NCBI GenBank assembly: GCA_947626755.1
Contig: CANQTP010000004.1
Location: 34,374 to 98,373 of the forward strand
Reading direction: 5' to 3'
DNA from: an uncultured Clostridia bacterium
GTDB taxonomy: Bacteria; Bacillota; Clostridia; Oscillospirales; Ruminococcaceae
DNA: 64,000 bases
Part shown: positions 26,341-34,941 of the stretch, one piece after another
Layout: each line of letters opens with the position of its first letter
Numbering within the stretch: the first letter of the stretch is position 1
Notes under the pieces: generated by a model
Told to the model about the DNA's origin: nothing
Databases searched by the model: none
The model's input: only the letters and a program-made list of their open reading frames with translations
Made by a program: the position numbers and the translations under genes

Positions 26341-26390
26341 CAAGGCTGAGCCTGCATTTTTAATTAAGCATTACGCATTACGCATTATTT
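26341..26390. repeat. Family B hairpin remnant plus family A arm
   Basis: A short AAGGCTGAGCCTGC hairpin piece is followed by TTAAGCATTACGCATTACGCATTAT units. The family A arm abuts the stop codon of the membrane hydrolase gene (minus strand TAA then ATAATGCG). Both repeat families meet here, as they do at 445-517. Confidence 0.8.
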
Positions 26391-27846
26391 AAAATCCCAT
26401 TTCTTTAAGTTCCGAAGCGATTTTAACGTATTCCTCGCGGGGGTCAAAGCCTTTGTAATCCTCGCGTTTCAGGTCGATGGTATCGCCGTGGGAAATCCCC
26501 CGTATGTGCTTTGTTTCAAATACCCCGCGGAAATTTCCCCACTTTGCCGATCCCACAGTCACAAGCCCGTCATTTGCACCGTACTTGCGGAGGATAAGAT
26601 TCGTAAACCCCAGCAGATTGAAGCTGAACGGATATTTCATAACCGAAGCGTAACTCTGATAATATACCTTGTCCGAATCGGGTACTTCCGCATTGAATTT
26701 CTCTGTAAATTCACAGCTAAGCTGATGCGCTAACGTGTAGAAATCGGGAGTATTATCCCCGAACCCCATGAACCGCTTATCCATAAAATCAGAAACTTTC
26801 CTGTAAATACTGTCGGGAATGGCATTCGCTTCGTCCGATAATTGAGAACCGTGGTGCGGCGTTCCAACAGTGGTGAGAGAAGCCACACTGTCCGCCATTC
26901 CGAGCTTTGTAATTGCATAGCGCGAGTCCAGCCCGCCTTTTGAGTGTGCTATGATGTTCACTTTCTCGCAGCCCGTTTCGGCTTTTATTTCGAGAATTTT
27001 ATTCTTTATCAGTTCGGAATTTGTGGCAATTGTGGCGCAGGCTTCCTGATGCCCGTAATAAATTTTCGCGCCGTTTTTGATAAGTTCTTTGGGAATACGT
27101 CCCCAGTAATTGAAATATTTCCAGTCGCGGAAACCCATTCCGTGAACGAGAAGTATGGGATATTTCGTGGCGCATATCTGTGATTCCGCCCGCTGAACAT
27201 CGCAGGCGGCGCGGGTGGTTTCATAGTCGTATTCAGCATTTGCCGAACGGTACAGACCTATCAGCGCAAATATCCCCACTATCGGTACAGGAAGCAGGAA
27301 AAACGCAAGAACACGCTTTACAATTCCCAGTCTCCTGCATAAAACCATTATGCGGATAATTCCGTTAAATCCGTATCCGAAAATTATCAGCCCCGCGATA
27401 ACAGTGTCGGGGATCCAATAACTTTTCGGCAGTCCCCGGAAATTATTCTTTATGGCGAAAATATAAAAGATCGTCTGGAAAACAAGTGAAATTGCCGTGT
27501 ATTTCAGCAGATATTTCCCGCCGTACATCGCCCTTATGCGGATATTTACTTCCGACTTGTCAAATTTTGTCTTGTAGGGCTTTACCGCAAGCCTTATCAG
27601 CCAGTAAAGAGAAAACAACACAAAGGGCGCGGCGTTCAATATCAGCATTGCATACCCGAAAAATGCAGAACCAAGAATTTCAACATCTGAAAAATTTTCA
27701 GGCAGAAGAAACAATCTTACAATAAGGTAAATATGGGGAATGACCGTCATTCCGAGGAGTTTTCCCACAGTGCCCGCCAGCGGGAATTTGTCGAAAACGT
27801 CCAGAACTATTATTGCCGCAAAAATCAGCGTCATAAATATAAACAT
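26389..27846 (-). CDS. Membrane-anchored lipase-like alpha/beta hydrolase
   Basis: A 485-residue protein. The N-terminal half (about residues 1-205) has six hydrophobic segments. The C-terminal half is a lipase-like alpha/beta hydrolase with oxyanion motif LLVHGMGF, nucleophile elbow AHSKGG (in KVNIIAHSKGGLDSRYA), and a late His in ISHGDTI. It resembles triacylglycerol-lipase/PGAP1-like enzymes fused to a membrane domain. It lies 23 bases after argB in the same direction. Substrate unknown. Confidence 0.83.
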   Translation of the reverse strand: MFIFMTLIFAAIIVLDVFDKFPLAGTVGKLLGMTVIPHIYLIVRLFLLPENFSDVEILGSAFFGYAMLILNAAPFVLFSLYWLIRLAVKPYKTKFDKSEVNIRIRAMYGGKYLLKYTAISLVFQTIFYIFAIKNNFRGLPKSYWIPDTVIAGLIIFGYGFNGIIRIMVLCRRLGIVKRVLAFFLLPVPIVGIFALIGLYRSANAEYDYETTRAACDVQRAESQICATKYPILLVHGMGFRDWKYFNYWGRIPKELIKNGAKIYYGHQEACATIATNSELIKNKILEIKAETGCEKVNIIAHSKGGLDSRYAITKLGMADSVASLTTVGTPHHGSQLSDEANAIPDSIYRKVSDFMDKRFMGFGDNTPDFYTLAHQLSCEFTEKFNAEVPDSDKVYYQSYASVMKYPFSFNLLGFTNLILRKYGANDGLVTVGSAKWGNFRGVFETKHIRGISHGDTIDLKREDYKGFDPREEYVKIASELKEMGF

Positions 27847-27869
27847 TCCCCATTACCCCTCTTTTATAA

Positions 27870-28736
27870 TTAAATAAATTGCGTGCCAATTCCCTCGTTT
27901 GAAAGAAGTTCGATAAGTATCGAATGGGGAACTCTGCCGTCTATGATACAAGTCTTTTTAACGCCCCGTCTGACAGCTTCGACACAGCAGTCTATTTTAG
28001 GTATCATTCCGCCGGAAATTATCCCCTGGCGTTTCATGAACGGAACTTCGCTTACCTGAACGGTATTTATAAGCGTTCCGTCGTCGTCCTTGTCTTTCAG
28101 CAGACCCACAATATCCGTCATGAGAATGAGATTTTCCGCGCGGAGTTCTGCGGCAATTCTTGCCGCCGCAGTATCGGCGTTTATATTGTAAGTCTGACCG
28201 TTTTCGTCGCAGGCAACCGTTGCAATTACGGGAACATATCCTCTGTCGAGTGCGTCGGTTATAGGCGTTGTGTTGACGTTTTCTATCTCGCCCACAAATC
28301 CCAGATCGGGCTCGCTCTGCATTTTTGAAGCTGTTATCATCTGTCCGTCAATGCCGCACATTCCCAGAGCCTTGCCCTTATGCCTTGTAAGGTGTGAAAC
28401 AAGTTCCTTGTTTACCTTACCCGCAAGAACCATTTTCACAATATCCACAGTGGCTTCATCGGTGTAGCGCAGACCGTTAATGAACTTGCTTTCAATGCCC
28501 ACTCTTTTCAGCATATCGTTTATTTCGGGACCGCCGCCGTGAACAAGCACTACTTTCACGCCGACCAAGGAAAGCAGGACAATATCGCTCATAACGGCAT
28601 TTTTCAGTTCCTCGTTTGTCATGGCGTTCCCGCCGTACTTTACAACGACTATTTTGCCGTTATATCTTTGTATGTACGGAAGCGCGTCTATAAGAATTTT
28701 AGAACGTATTTCATTTGAAATTTTTATCTCGCCCAC
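27870..28736 (-). CDS. argB: Acetylglutamate kinase
   Basis: ArgB phosphorylates N-acetylglutamate, the second step of arginine synthesis and a common feedback point. The 288-residue protein has the amino-acid kinase motifs IVVKYGGNAM, VVLVHGGGPEI, and the nucleotide region ADTAAARIAAELRAENLILMTDI. The start is GTG. The C-terminal GISGGMIPKIDCCVEAVRRGV is typical of arginine-sensitive enzymes. It follows argJ after a family A repeat. Confidence 0.96.
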   Translation of the reverse strand: MGEIKISNEIRSKILIDALPYIQRYNGKIVVVKYGGNAMTNEELKNAVMSDIVLLSLVGVKVVLVHGGGPEINDMLKRVGIESKFINGLRYTDEATVDIVKMVLAGKVNKELVSHLTRHKGKALGMCGIDGQMITASKMQSEPDLGFVGEIENVNTTPITDALDRGYVPVIATVACDENGQTYNINADTAAARIAAELRAENLILMTDIVGLLKDKDDDGTLINTVQVSEVPFMKRQGIISGGMIPKIDCCVEAVRRGVKKTCIIDGRVPHSILIELLSNEGIGTQFI

Positions 28737-28773
28737 TTAAAACAAACCTTCTTTTTCTCAGATTTAAAAGCCA

Positions 28774-28929
28774 AAATTCGTAATTCGTAATGCGTAATGC
28801 GTAATTATAGATAACTTTGCAATAAAGTAATAAGCATATTGATTACTAATTTGTAATTTGCAATTTCAATAACAATAAACCAAGAATTATTGATTTAATT
28901 ACGCATTACGAATTATGCATTACGCATTA
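28774..28929. repeat. Family A inverted repeat between argJ and argB
   Basis: Left arm AATTCGTAATTCGTAATGCG and right arm ATTACGCATTACGAATTATG are separated by about 88 AT-rich bases. The right arm overlaps the argJ 3' end and contains its stop codon. Confidence 0.87.
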
Positions 28930-30195
28930 GCTTCTGTAGTCTCCGTTAATTTTAACATAATCGTATGTCAGATCGCAGCCCCAAGCAGCCGCGGAAACAT
29001 TCCCCATATTAAGATCAATGAGAATTTCAATTTCGTCCTCGGAAAGAATTTTCTTCGCTTCTTCCTCGGAGAAACCCACTCCCGCGCCGCCTTTGCACAT
29101 GAGAATTTTTCCCGCCTTTGACGCAAAGGAAACGTCCGCTTTGTCAACGTCAAATTCCGCTTTTGCGTAACCCATGGCGCAGAGAACGCGTCCCCAGTTC
29201 GCATCAGCACCGAACATGGCGCATTTTACAAGGGGAGAATTTATAACGCTTTTTGCAATTGTAATTGCAGTGTCAAGGTCGGGAGCGGTGGAAACTTCAC
29301 AGGTAAGAAGTTTTGAAGCACCTTCACCGTCTTTGGCAAGCATTCGCGTAAGATTTGCCATTACCTGATAAAGGGCAGCTTTGAATATGCCGAAATTTTC
29401 ATTTTCCGCGGTAATTTCGGAATTTCCCGCAAGCCCGTCTGCCATAAGCACGCAGGTATCGTTTGTGGATTGATCGCCGTCCACGCTGAGGCAGTTATAT
29501 GTAACTTTCACCACTTCCGAAAGCGCCTTTTGCAGACATTCCGCCGAAACAGCGCAGTCGGTGGTTATGAAATTCAGCGTTGTTGCCATGTTGGGACAGA
29601 TCATTCCGCTGCCCTTTGCCATGCCGCCGAGGTGACATTCCCTGCCGTCAATGACAAATTCAACGGCGTACTCTTTCTTCACCGTGTCGGTGGTCATGAT
29701 AGCCGTGGCGGCTTCGATGTTTCCCGCGTAGGAAAGCTTTTCCGCAAGCTTGGGAATGGCGTTTTCTATAGGCTCAATGGGAAATATCTGCCCGATAACC
29801 CCCGTAGAACCGACTATTACCTGTTCCGCGGGAATGTTCAGCGCCTGCGCGGTAAGTTCGCACATCTTAACGGCTTTTTCCTCGCCGTCGGGATTGCAGG
29901 TGTTTGCGTTTCCCGAATTGACAATAACGGCTCTTGCTTTCCCGCCCGACTTTTTAAGATTATTCTTTGTGACAATGACAGGCGCGCCTTTCACCTTGTT
30001 GCTTGTGTAAACTCCCGCCGCGTTGCAGACATTATCGGCAAAAATAAGGGCAATATCGTTTTTTGTACCGCTTGTGGGAATATCGTTTCCGCCGGAAGTT
30101 CCCCATTTTTTAATGCCGCAGTAAACGCCGCTTGCCTTAAAGCCTTTCGCAGCGCAGACGCCGCCGTCTATAACATGAAATTTTTCTTCTATCAT
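28927..30195 (-). CDS. argJ: Bifunctional ornithine acetyltransferase / N-acetylglutamate synthase
   Basis: ArgJ recycles the acetyl group from N-acetylornithine to glutamate, making the pathway cyclic. The 422-residue precursor has the self-cleavage region KGSGMICPNMATTLNF, cut before the Thr to give alpha and beta chains. The ATG at 30195 has GGAGG nine bases upstream; the extra upstream codons are rejected. No argA is present in the window, consistent with a bifunctional ArgJ. Confidence 0.95.
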   Translation of the reverse strand: MIEEKFHVIDGGVCAAKGFKASGVYCGIKKWGTSGGNDIPTSGTKNDIALIFADNVCNAAGVYTSNKVKGAPVIVTKNNLKKSGGKARAVIVNSGNANTCNPDGEEKAVKMCELTAQALNIPAEQVIVGSTGVIGQIFPIEPIENAIPKLAEKLSYAGNIEAATAIMTTDTVKKEYAVEFVIDGRECHLGGMAKGSGMICPNMATTLNFITTDCAVSAECLQKALSEVVKVTYNCLSVDGDQSTNDTCVLMADGLAGNSEITAENENFGIFKAALYQVMANLTRMLAKDGEGASKLLTCEVSTAPDLDTAITIAKSVINSPLVKCAMFGADANWGRVLCAMGYAKAEFDVDKADVSFASKAGKILMCKGGAGVGFSEEEAKKILSEDEIEILIDLNMGNVSAAAWGCDLTYDYVKINGDYRS

Positions 30196-30216
30196 TTTAA
30201 AAAACCTCCGCAAATT

Positions 30217-30250
30217 TAATGCGTAATTCTTAATGCGTAATGCGTAATTT
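30217..30250. repeat. Family A arm at the hicB 3' end
   Basis: AATGCGTAATTCTTAATGCGTAATG units abut the hicB stop codon (minus strand TAA then ATTACGC). The opposite-orientation arm lies at 30817-30850, so the two arms enclose hicB and the 107-base tandem repeats. Confidence 0.85.
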
Positions 30251-30458
30251 ATGCAAAAGCCAACTTGCCCTTGGGTTCGGGGATTGCCTTGCCGATCTGT
30301 TTAGCTGTTTCTATCCATTCATCTATTATGATATGAACATTTTCAAGAGCTTTCTGCATGGTCTCGCCATCAGCCATACAGCCCGCAAGTTCGGGAACTT
30401 CGGCAATATAACTATTATCTTCATTACTCCAATAAATAATAATTTCGTATTTATACAT
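30249..30458 (-). CDS. Orphan HicB-type antitoxin-like protein
   Basis: A 69-residue protein matching the N-terminal HicB fold: YKYEIIIYWSNEDNSYIAEVPELAGCMADGETMQKALENVHIIIDEWIETA. It has no DNA-binding tail and no hicA toxin gene next to it. Its ATG lies just outside a family B repeat, with only a weak purine-rich site taken from repeat sequence. It may be a solitary HicB-like protein or a remnant of a toxin-antitoxin pair. Confidence 0.78.
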   Translation of the reverse strand: MYKYEIIIYWSNEDNSYIAEVPELAGCMADGETMQKALENVHIIIDEWIETAKQIGKAIPEPKGKLAFA

Positions 30459-30462
30459 AATT

Positions 30463-30815
30463 CTCAACTCTTAAAACTAAATTGTAAATCCAGCCTTGCT
30501 TTACCTCACGGCAGGCATTAAGCTGAAAATCACAAAATAAAGCCTGCATGGGTGCAGGCTCAGCCTGCTCTCAACTCTTAAAACTAAATTGTAAGTCCCA
30601 CCTTGCTTTACCTCACGGCAGGCATTAATTTGAAAATCACAAAACTTTGCCTGAAAGCGTGCAGGCTCAGCCTGCTCTCAACTCTTAAAACTAAATTGTA
30701 AATCCCACCTTGCTTTACCTCACGGCAGGCATTAATTTGAAAATCACAAAACTTTGCCTGAAAGCGTGCAGGCTCAGCCTGCTCTCAACTCTCAACTCTC
30801 CACTCTCAACTCTAA
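30463..30815. repeat. Family B repeat as three tandem 107-base units
   Basis: Three successive units of exactly 107 bases (30463-30569, 30570-30676, 30677-30783) are followed by extra CTCAACTCTC copies. Each unit starts CTCAACTCTTAAAACTAAAT, contains CCTTGCTTTACCTCACGGCA, and ends in the palindrome GCAGGCTCAGCCTGC. Units two and three differ at only a few bases, and unit one is more diverged. No gene is seen here. Confidence 0.92.
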
Positions 30816-30816
30816 C

Positions 30817-30850
30817 AATTACGAATTACGAATTACGAATTACGCATTAT
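30817..30850. repeat. Family A arm at the argC 3' end
   Basis: ATTACGAATTACGAATTACGCATTAT units directly follow the argC stop codon (minus strand TAA shared with the repeat start TAATGCG). It is the inverse of the 30217-30250 arm. Confidence 0.85.
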
Positions 30851-31794
30851 ATTAGTCCTGTCGTTTCATCAATCCCCATCATGATGTTCATGCACTGGAT
30901 AGCCGCACCGCTTGCGCCTTTTCCAAGGTTGTCAAGCCGCGAACAGAGCAGAACGTGGTCATCATTTCCGAAAACAAATATCTGCATAAGGTTCGTGTCG
31001 TGAAGGGTGTTCGCCGCAAGGAAACCGTCCTCAAGAACGCCCTCACCGCCGAAAGGCATAACTTTTACAAAATTCTGTCCCTCGTAATGCGCCGCCATGA
31101 CTTCCCAGACGTGCTGCGCGGAAGTCTTTTTCGCCATTGCACGAAGATGCAAAGGAACGGTAACTACCATTCCGTTGTAATAATCGTCAACTATGGGATT
31201 GAATATGGGCGGGTAGGATAAGCCCGAAACAGCCATCATTTCCTTGATGTGCTTGTGATGTTTTCCCATGGAATACTGTCTGGGAGAATTGTATTCAAAA
31301 GGCTTGTTCTCGCCTTCGTAAACGGCAATTGTCTTTTTCCCCGCGCCGCTGTAACCCGATACCGCATGGCATACTATGGGGTGATAAGGCGCAATAAGCC
31401 CCTCTTTCACAATGGGATATACCGCCGCGTTGAATCCGCTGGCATAACAGCCCGGAACGGCTACCCGCTTTGAAGCGGCTATCTTCGCCCTGTGTTCAGC
31501 AGAAAGTTCGGGAAGCCCGTATGCCCACGCGGGATTCGTCCTGTGTGCCGTGGAAGCGTCAATTACGCGGGTGTTCTTGTTCTCAACCAGCGAAACAGAT
31601 TCGATAGCCGCCGCATCGGGCAGACAAAGAAATGTAAAATCCGACTCATTTATGAGCCGCTTCCGCTCCTCGGTGTTCTTTCTCAGAGCCTCATCTATTT
31701 TCAGAAGCTCCACATCGTTTCTTCCCTGAAATCTTTCAACTATCCTAAGCCCCGTTGTCCCTTCCTGTCCGTCAATAAATACTTTGTATGCCAT
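30847..31794 (-). CDS. argC: N-acetyl-gamma-glutamyl-phosphate reductase (short type)
   Basis: ArgC reduces N-acetylglutamyl phosphate with NADPH. The 315-residue protein has the dinucleotide-binding start KVFIDGQEGTTGLRIVERF, the catalytic Cys in AVPGCYASGF, and VSGYSGAGK. Its short length and pattern fit the second ArgC subtype (about 310 residues) rather than the more common form of about 345. It lies between argH and argJ. Confidence 0.94.
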   Translation of the reverse strand: MAYKVFIDGQEGTTGLRIVERFQGRNDVELLKIDEALRKNTEERKRLINESDFTFLCLPDAAAIESVSLVENKNTRVIDASTAHRTNPAWAYGLPELSAEHRAKIAASKRVAVPGCYASGFNAAVYPIVKEGLIAPYHPIVCHAVSGYSGAGKKTIAVYEGENKPFEYNSPRQYSMGKHHKHIKEMMAVSGLSYPPIFNPIVDDYYNGMVVTVPLHLRAMAKKTSAQHVWEVMAAHYEGQNFVKVMPFGGEGVLEDGFLAANTLHDTNLMQIFVFGNDDHVLLCSRLDNLGKGASGAAIQCMNIMMGIDETTGLI

Positions 31795-31842
31795 ATCAAT
31801 GATCCTTTCTTCTCCCCCTGAATTGCAGTCATAAGATTATGA

Positions 31843-31926
31843 TATATGATATTTGTGAATTTTTTAAATATATTCAGTGTCTGTGCTATAAACTTATGCA
31901 ATTATGCAGGAATTTTATGTATATAT
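31843..31926. promoter_or_regulatory. Candidate ArgR/promoter region before argC
   Basis: The 132-base gap between argH and argC holds AT-rich sequence with ARG-box-like half-sites. Two TGAAT/ATTCA halves lie 11 bases apart at 31856-31876, and TGCATAATTGCATA is present on the minus strand. Half-site spacing differs from the classical 18-base ARG box, so this is a weak candidate. No clear -35/-10 pair was assigned. Confidence 0.3.
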
Positions 31927-33321
31927 TCATTTTGCAATGAATATTTCTCCGACTTCGTTACGAATATATTCAATTTGCGCCTTTACCGACTCCGGCGAAG
32001 GACCGCCCGGAACTTTTCGCATATTAACGCAAGTCTCTAAATTTATCGCCTTGTAAACGTCCTCATCAAAAGCGGAACATACCGCTTTGTATTCGGAAAT
32101 GGGAAGTTCTTCAAGAGTAGTGCCTTTTTCAATGCAGAGCGCGACTAACGTTCCCGTAATTTTGTAAGCGTCCCTGAACGCAAGACCCTTTTTCACAAGG
32201 TAATCCGCGCAGTCGGTAGCGTTGATGAAACCTCCCGCCGCCGCCGCACGCATACGATCGCGGTTCACCGTCATGGTGGCAAGCATGGGGATAAATGTGG
32301 AAATGCAGAGTTTCACGGTATCGATCGCATCAAATATCGCTTCTTTGTCCTCCTGCATATCCTTGTCATAGGCAAGTGAAAGCCCTTTCATTATCACAAG
32401 CAGCGTGTTCAGATCGCCGTAAACGCGTCCCGTTTTTCCGCGGATAAGTTCGGTGATGTCGGGATTTTTCTTCTGGGGCATGATGGACGAACCTGTGGAG
32501 TATGCATCGTCAAGTTCAATGAACTTGAATTCCCATGAACACCACATGACAATTTCCTCTGAAAATCTCGAAAGGTGCATCATAAGGATCGAAAGTGCGG
32601 AACAAAGTTCAATGCAGAAATCCCTGTCCGAAACCCCGTCAAGACTGTTTTGTGTAATATCGTCAAATCCCAGCATGGCGGAAACCTGTCTGCGGTCTAT
32701 GGGATATGTTGTAGCCGCCAGCGCACCGCTTCCGAGGGGCATATAATTCATTCGCTTGTAGGTATCGGAAAGCCGTCCCATATCCCTGAGAAGCATATTT
32801 GCATACGCCATCATGTGATGTGCAAGAGTTATGGGCTGCGCTCTCTGCAAATGAGTATATCCGGGCATTACCGTGTCAAGATTTTCCTCGGCTATCCTGC
32901 ATACAGTTTCGATAAGTTCTTTTACAAGCGGTATAATTTCGATAATTTCGTCTTTTAAATACATTCTTATGTCAAGAGCAACCTGATCGTTCCTGCTGCG
33001 GGCGGTGTGGAGACGTTTTCCCGTTTCGCCGAGACGTTCTGTAAGAACTTGTTCCACAAACATATGAATGTCCTCCGCGTTGGGATCGAAAAGCAGTTTT
33101 CCGCTGTCCAGATCCGCAAGAATTTCGGTAAGTCCTGCAACTATCTTTTCGCTTTCGGATTTTTCTATTATACCCGTATCTCCAAGCATTGTGGCGTGAG
33201 CAATTGAGCCGCGTATATCCTGCCTGTACATTCTTGCGTCAAATGAGATAGACGAGTTGAAATCGTTGACACGCTTGTCAAGTTCCTTGCTGAAACGTCC
33301 TGCCCACATCTTATCAGACAT
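31927..33321 (-). CDS. argH: Argininosuccinate lyase
   Basis: ArgH splits argininosuccinate into arginine and fumarate. The 464-residue protein has [11 protein letters not shown] at the start, the [13 protein letters not shown] motif, [20 protein letters not shown] and the superfamily signature [12 protein letters not shown]. It is encoded before argC and after the lipoprotein gene. Confidence 0.97.
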   Translation of the reverse strand: MSDKMWAGRFSKELDKRVNDFNSSISFDARMYRQDIRGSIAHATMLGDTGIIEKSESEKIVAGLTEILADLDSGKLLFDPNAEDIHMFVEQVLTERLGETGKRLHTARSRNDQVALDIRMYLKDEIIEIIPLVKELIETVCRIAEENLDTVMPGYTHLQRAQPITLAHHMMAYANMLLRDMGRLSDTYKRMNYMPLGSGALAATTYPIDRRQVSAMLGFDDITQNSLDGVSDRDFCIELCSALSILMMHLSRFSEEIVMWCSWEFKFIELDDAYSTGSSIMPQKKNPDITELIRGKTGRVYGDLNTLLVIMKGLSLAYDKDMQEDKEAIFDAIDTVKLCISTFIPMLATMTVNRDRMRAAAAGGFINATDCADYLVKKGLAFRDAYKITGTLVALCIEKGTTLEELPISEYKAVCSAFDEDVYKAINLETCVNMRKVPGGPSPESVKAQIEYIRNEVGEIFIAK

Positions 33322-33334
33322 ATTTTATTCCTCC

Positions 33335-33895
33335 TCAAGTATCGTTAGTATCGCCGATCGGAATATCCCGTTCCGCATTGTCCGAAGTTTCCGAAGAACT
33401 GTCGCTTATATCGGGAACAGCGTCTGTTTCCGCATTTTCGCCGTTATGAACGGTAAGTCCCAGATTTACAGCCGCTTCCTCGGGAACGCGTTCATATTCG
33501 TCCGTTCTTTCATCTGTGATCCAGAACATCTTGCTGCCGTCCTCGTTTACGGATACCTGTGCGTAGGACGGAACGCCGTCCTCAACCACCTTGAATTTCA
33601 GATCTTCAAATGAATAACTTATTGGATCATAAGTGAGGGAGTAGCCCTCATTTACGTAACATTCACGAAGATAATATGTGAAGTCGTCTGTAAATTCAAC
33701 AACTATCATGACCGTAAGGTTTCCGTTTTCATCATAAGTGTTGTAGCCGGTGCTGTCGCTTGCCGCCCAGAAACCTACCAGCGACTTCTGGAGCGCAAGA
33801 TCTTCCTCCGTCATAACATAGTCCGAACAGCCGGAAAATGCAGCCGTTATCATCACGCAGATAATTGCCGCCGTTATCTTTTTCAGAAATTTCAT
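33335..33895 (-). CDS. Putative lipoprotein, unknown function
   Basis: A 186-residue protein with a lipoprotein signal peptide (MKFLKKITAAIICVMITAAFSGC; lipobox AFSGC near residues 19-23). A small beta-rich domain (about 40-150, GFWAASDSTGYNTYDENGNLTVMIVVEF) and an acidic Ser/Asp-rich C-terminus follow. The DENG/FTDDFTYY pattern resembles small secreted domains of Clostridia with no assigned role. An AAAGGAA site precedes the ATG. It lies 14 bases before argH in the same direction. Confidence 0.75.
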   Translation of the reverse strand: MKFLKKITAAIICVMITAAFSGCSDYVMTEEDLALQKSLVGFWAASDSTGYNTYDENGNLTVMIVVEFTDDFTYYLRECYVNEGYSLTYDPISYSFEDLKFKVVEDGVPSYAQVSVNEDGSKMFWITDERTDEYERVPEEAAVNLGLTVHNGENAETDAVPDISDSSSETSDNAERDIPIGDTNDT

Positions 33896-33913
33896 ACTTG
33901 TGTTCCTTTCGGG

Positions 33914-34849
33914 TCAAATATTATTATCTATACAGTTCATGATGACGCTTATCATCATTTCCTTTTCATCGGGACGTGATTCTGCGACCATAATAGTCAG
34001 TGCAACAAGTGTATGATCGTCAATAACTTTCTCACCATCAATAAACAAAGCGTTATTTCTGTCAAGAAAATACAAAAAAATTGCAGCGGCGATCCTTTTG
34101 TTTCCATCACTGAAACTATGATTTTTGGTAATAAAATACAATAAATTGGCAGCCTTTTCTTCCAACGACGGATAAACGTCCTGACCGCCGAATGATTGAT
34201 ATATATTTCCTATGCTGCCTTTAAAAGAGTCGTCTTTTTCGTTCCCAAAAACATCGGATGCAGTTCCGAATTTCATTGTATCAATAACTTTACGGCATTC
34301 ATCATAGGTCAGGACATATACCGCATCACTGCCTTTAGGTCTTTTCATATTCTGATGGTCATAACTGTCAAGAAGATCAAGTGCAGTATTATATCTTTCT
34401 ATTACAGACAGTACCTGTTTTGCGTCAAGTTTTTCATCTGAGCGTTTCATTATCCGTATTACCTCATTAAGCTGATGTATACGGTTATTATTTACAGCAT
34501 ATCCTTTGATTATGTAATCATTAAGGACACTGTTCGCCCATCTGCGGAACTCTATACCGCGCGACGATCTTACTCTGTATCCCACCGAGGTTATAACATC
34601 AAGGCTATAGTATTCCATATGATATGTTTTTCCGTCTGCGGCAGTTGTCGCAAAATTTGCGACAACTGAATCAAATCCCGCTAATTCCTCATTCAGAGCA
34701 TTTTTTATATGCTTGCCTATAGTCTTTACATCTCGGTCGAACAGTTCCGCAAGCTGATTTCTGTTCAGCCACACTGTACTGCCGTCCGAACTTACAGTCA
34801 GCGAAACGGCTTTGTCTTTGCTCTCAAAAAATAAAATTTCATTTTTCAT
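33914..34849 (-). CDS. RhuM-family protein with C-terminal Fic/Doc domain
   Basis: A 311-residue two-domain protein. Residues 1-130 match the RhuM/virulence-protein family (TVWLNRNQLAELFDRDVKTIGKHIKNAL ... YSLDVITSVGYRVRSSRGIEFRRWA). Residues about 200-305 are a Fic/Doc domain with the active-site motif HSFSDGNKRIAAAIF. Fic domains usually transfer a nucleotide or phosphate to target proteins. No separate inhibitory antitoxin is visible beside it. The start has no clear ribosome-binding site. It lies between argG and the lipoprotein gene. Confidence 0.87.
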   Translation of the reverse strand: MKNEILFFESKDKAVSLTVSSDGSTVWLNRNQLAELFDRDVKTIGKHIKNALNEELAGFDSVVANFATTAADGKTYHMEYYSLDVITSVGYRVRSSRGIEFRRWANSVLNDYIIKGYAVNNNRIHQLNEVIRIMKRSDEKLDAKQVLSVIERYNTALDLLDSYDHQNMKRPKGSDAVYVLTYDECRKVIDTMKFGTASDVFGNEKDDSFKGSIGNIYQSFGGQDVYPSLEEKAANLLYFITKNHSFSDGNKRIAAAIFLYFLDRNNALFIDGEKVIDDHTLVALTIMVAESRPDEKEMMISVIMNCIDNNI

Positions 34850-34941
34850 ATGACATATAACAAATAAACGGGGCGAAACGCAGCATTGCGCCCGTTCAAA
34901 ACGAAATGTCCGCCTTGAATTTTCGCCCCGAAAATTATCGC

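Noticed and set aside
30463..30815. CRISPR array
   Set aside because: The repeated unit is 107 bases with no distinct spacers between short repeats, and no cas genes are present. It is tandem duplication of a family B element.
34850..34941. Terminator after argG (AATTTTCG/CGAAAATT stem)
   Set aside because: The stem is short and AT-rich with no T-run after it on the minus strand, so evidence for termination is weak.
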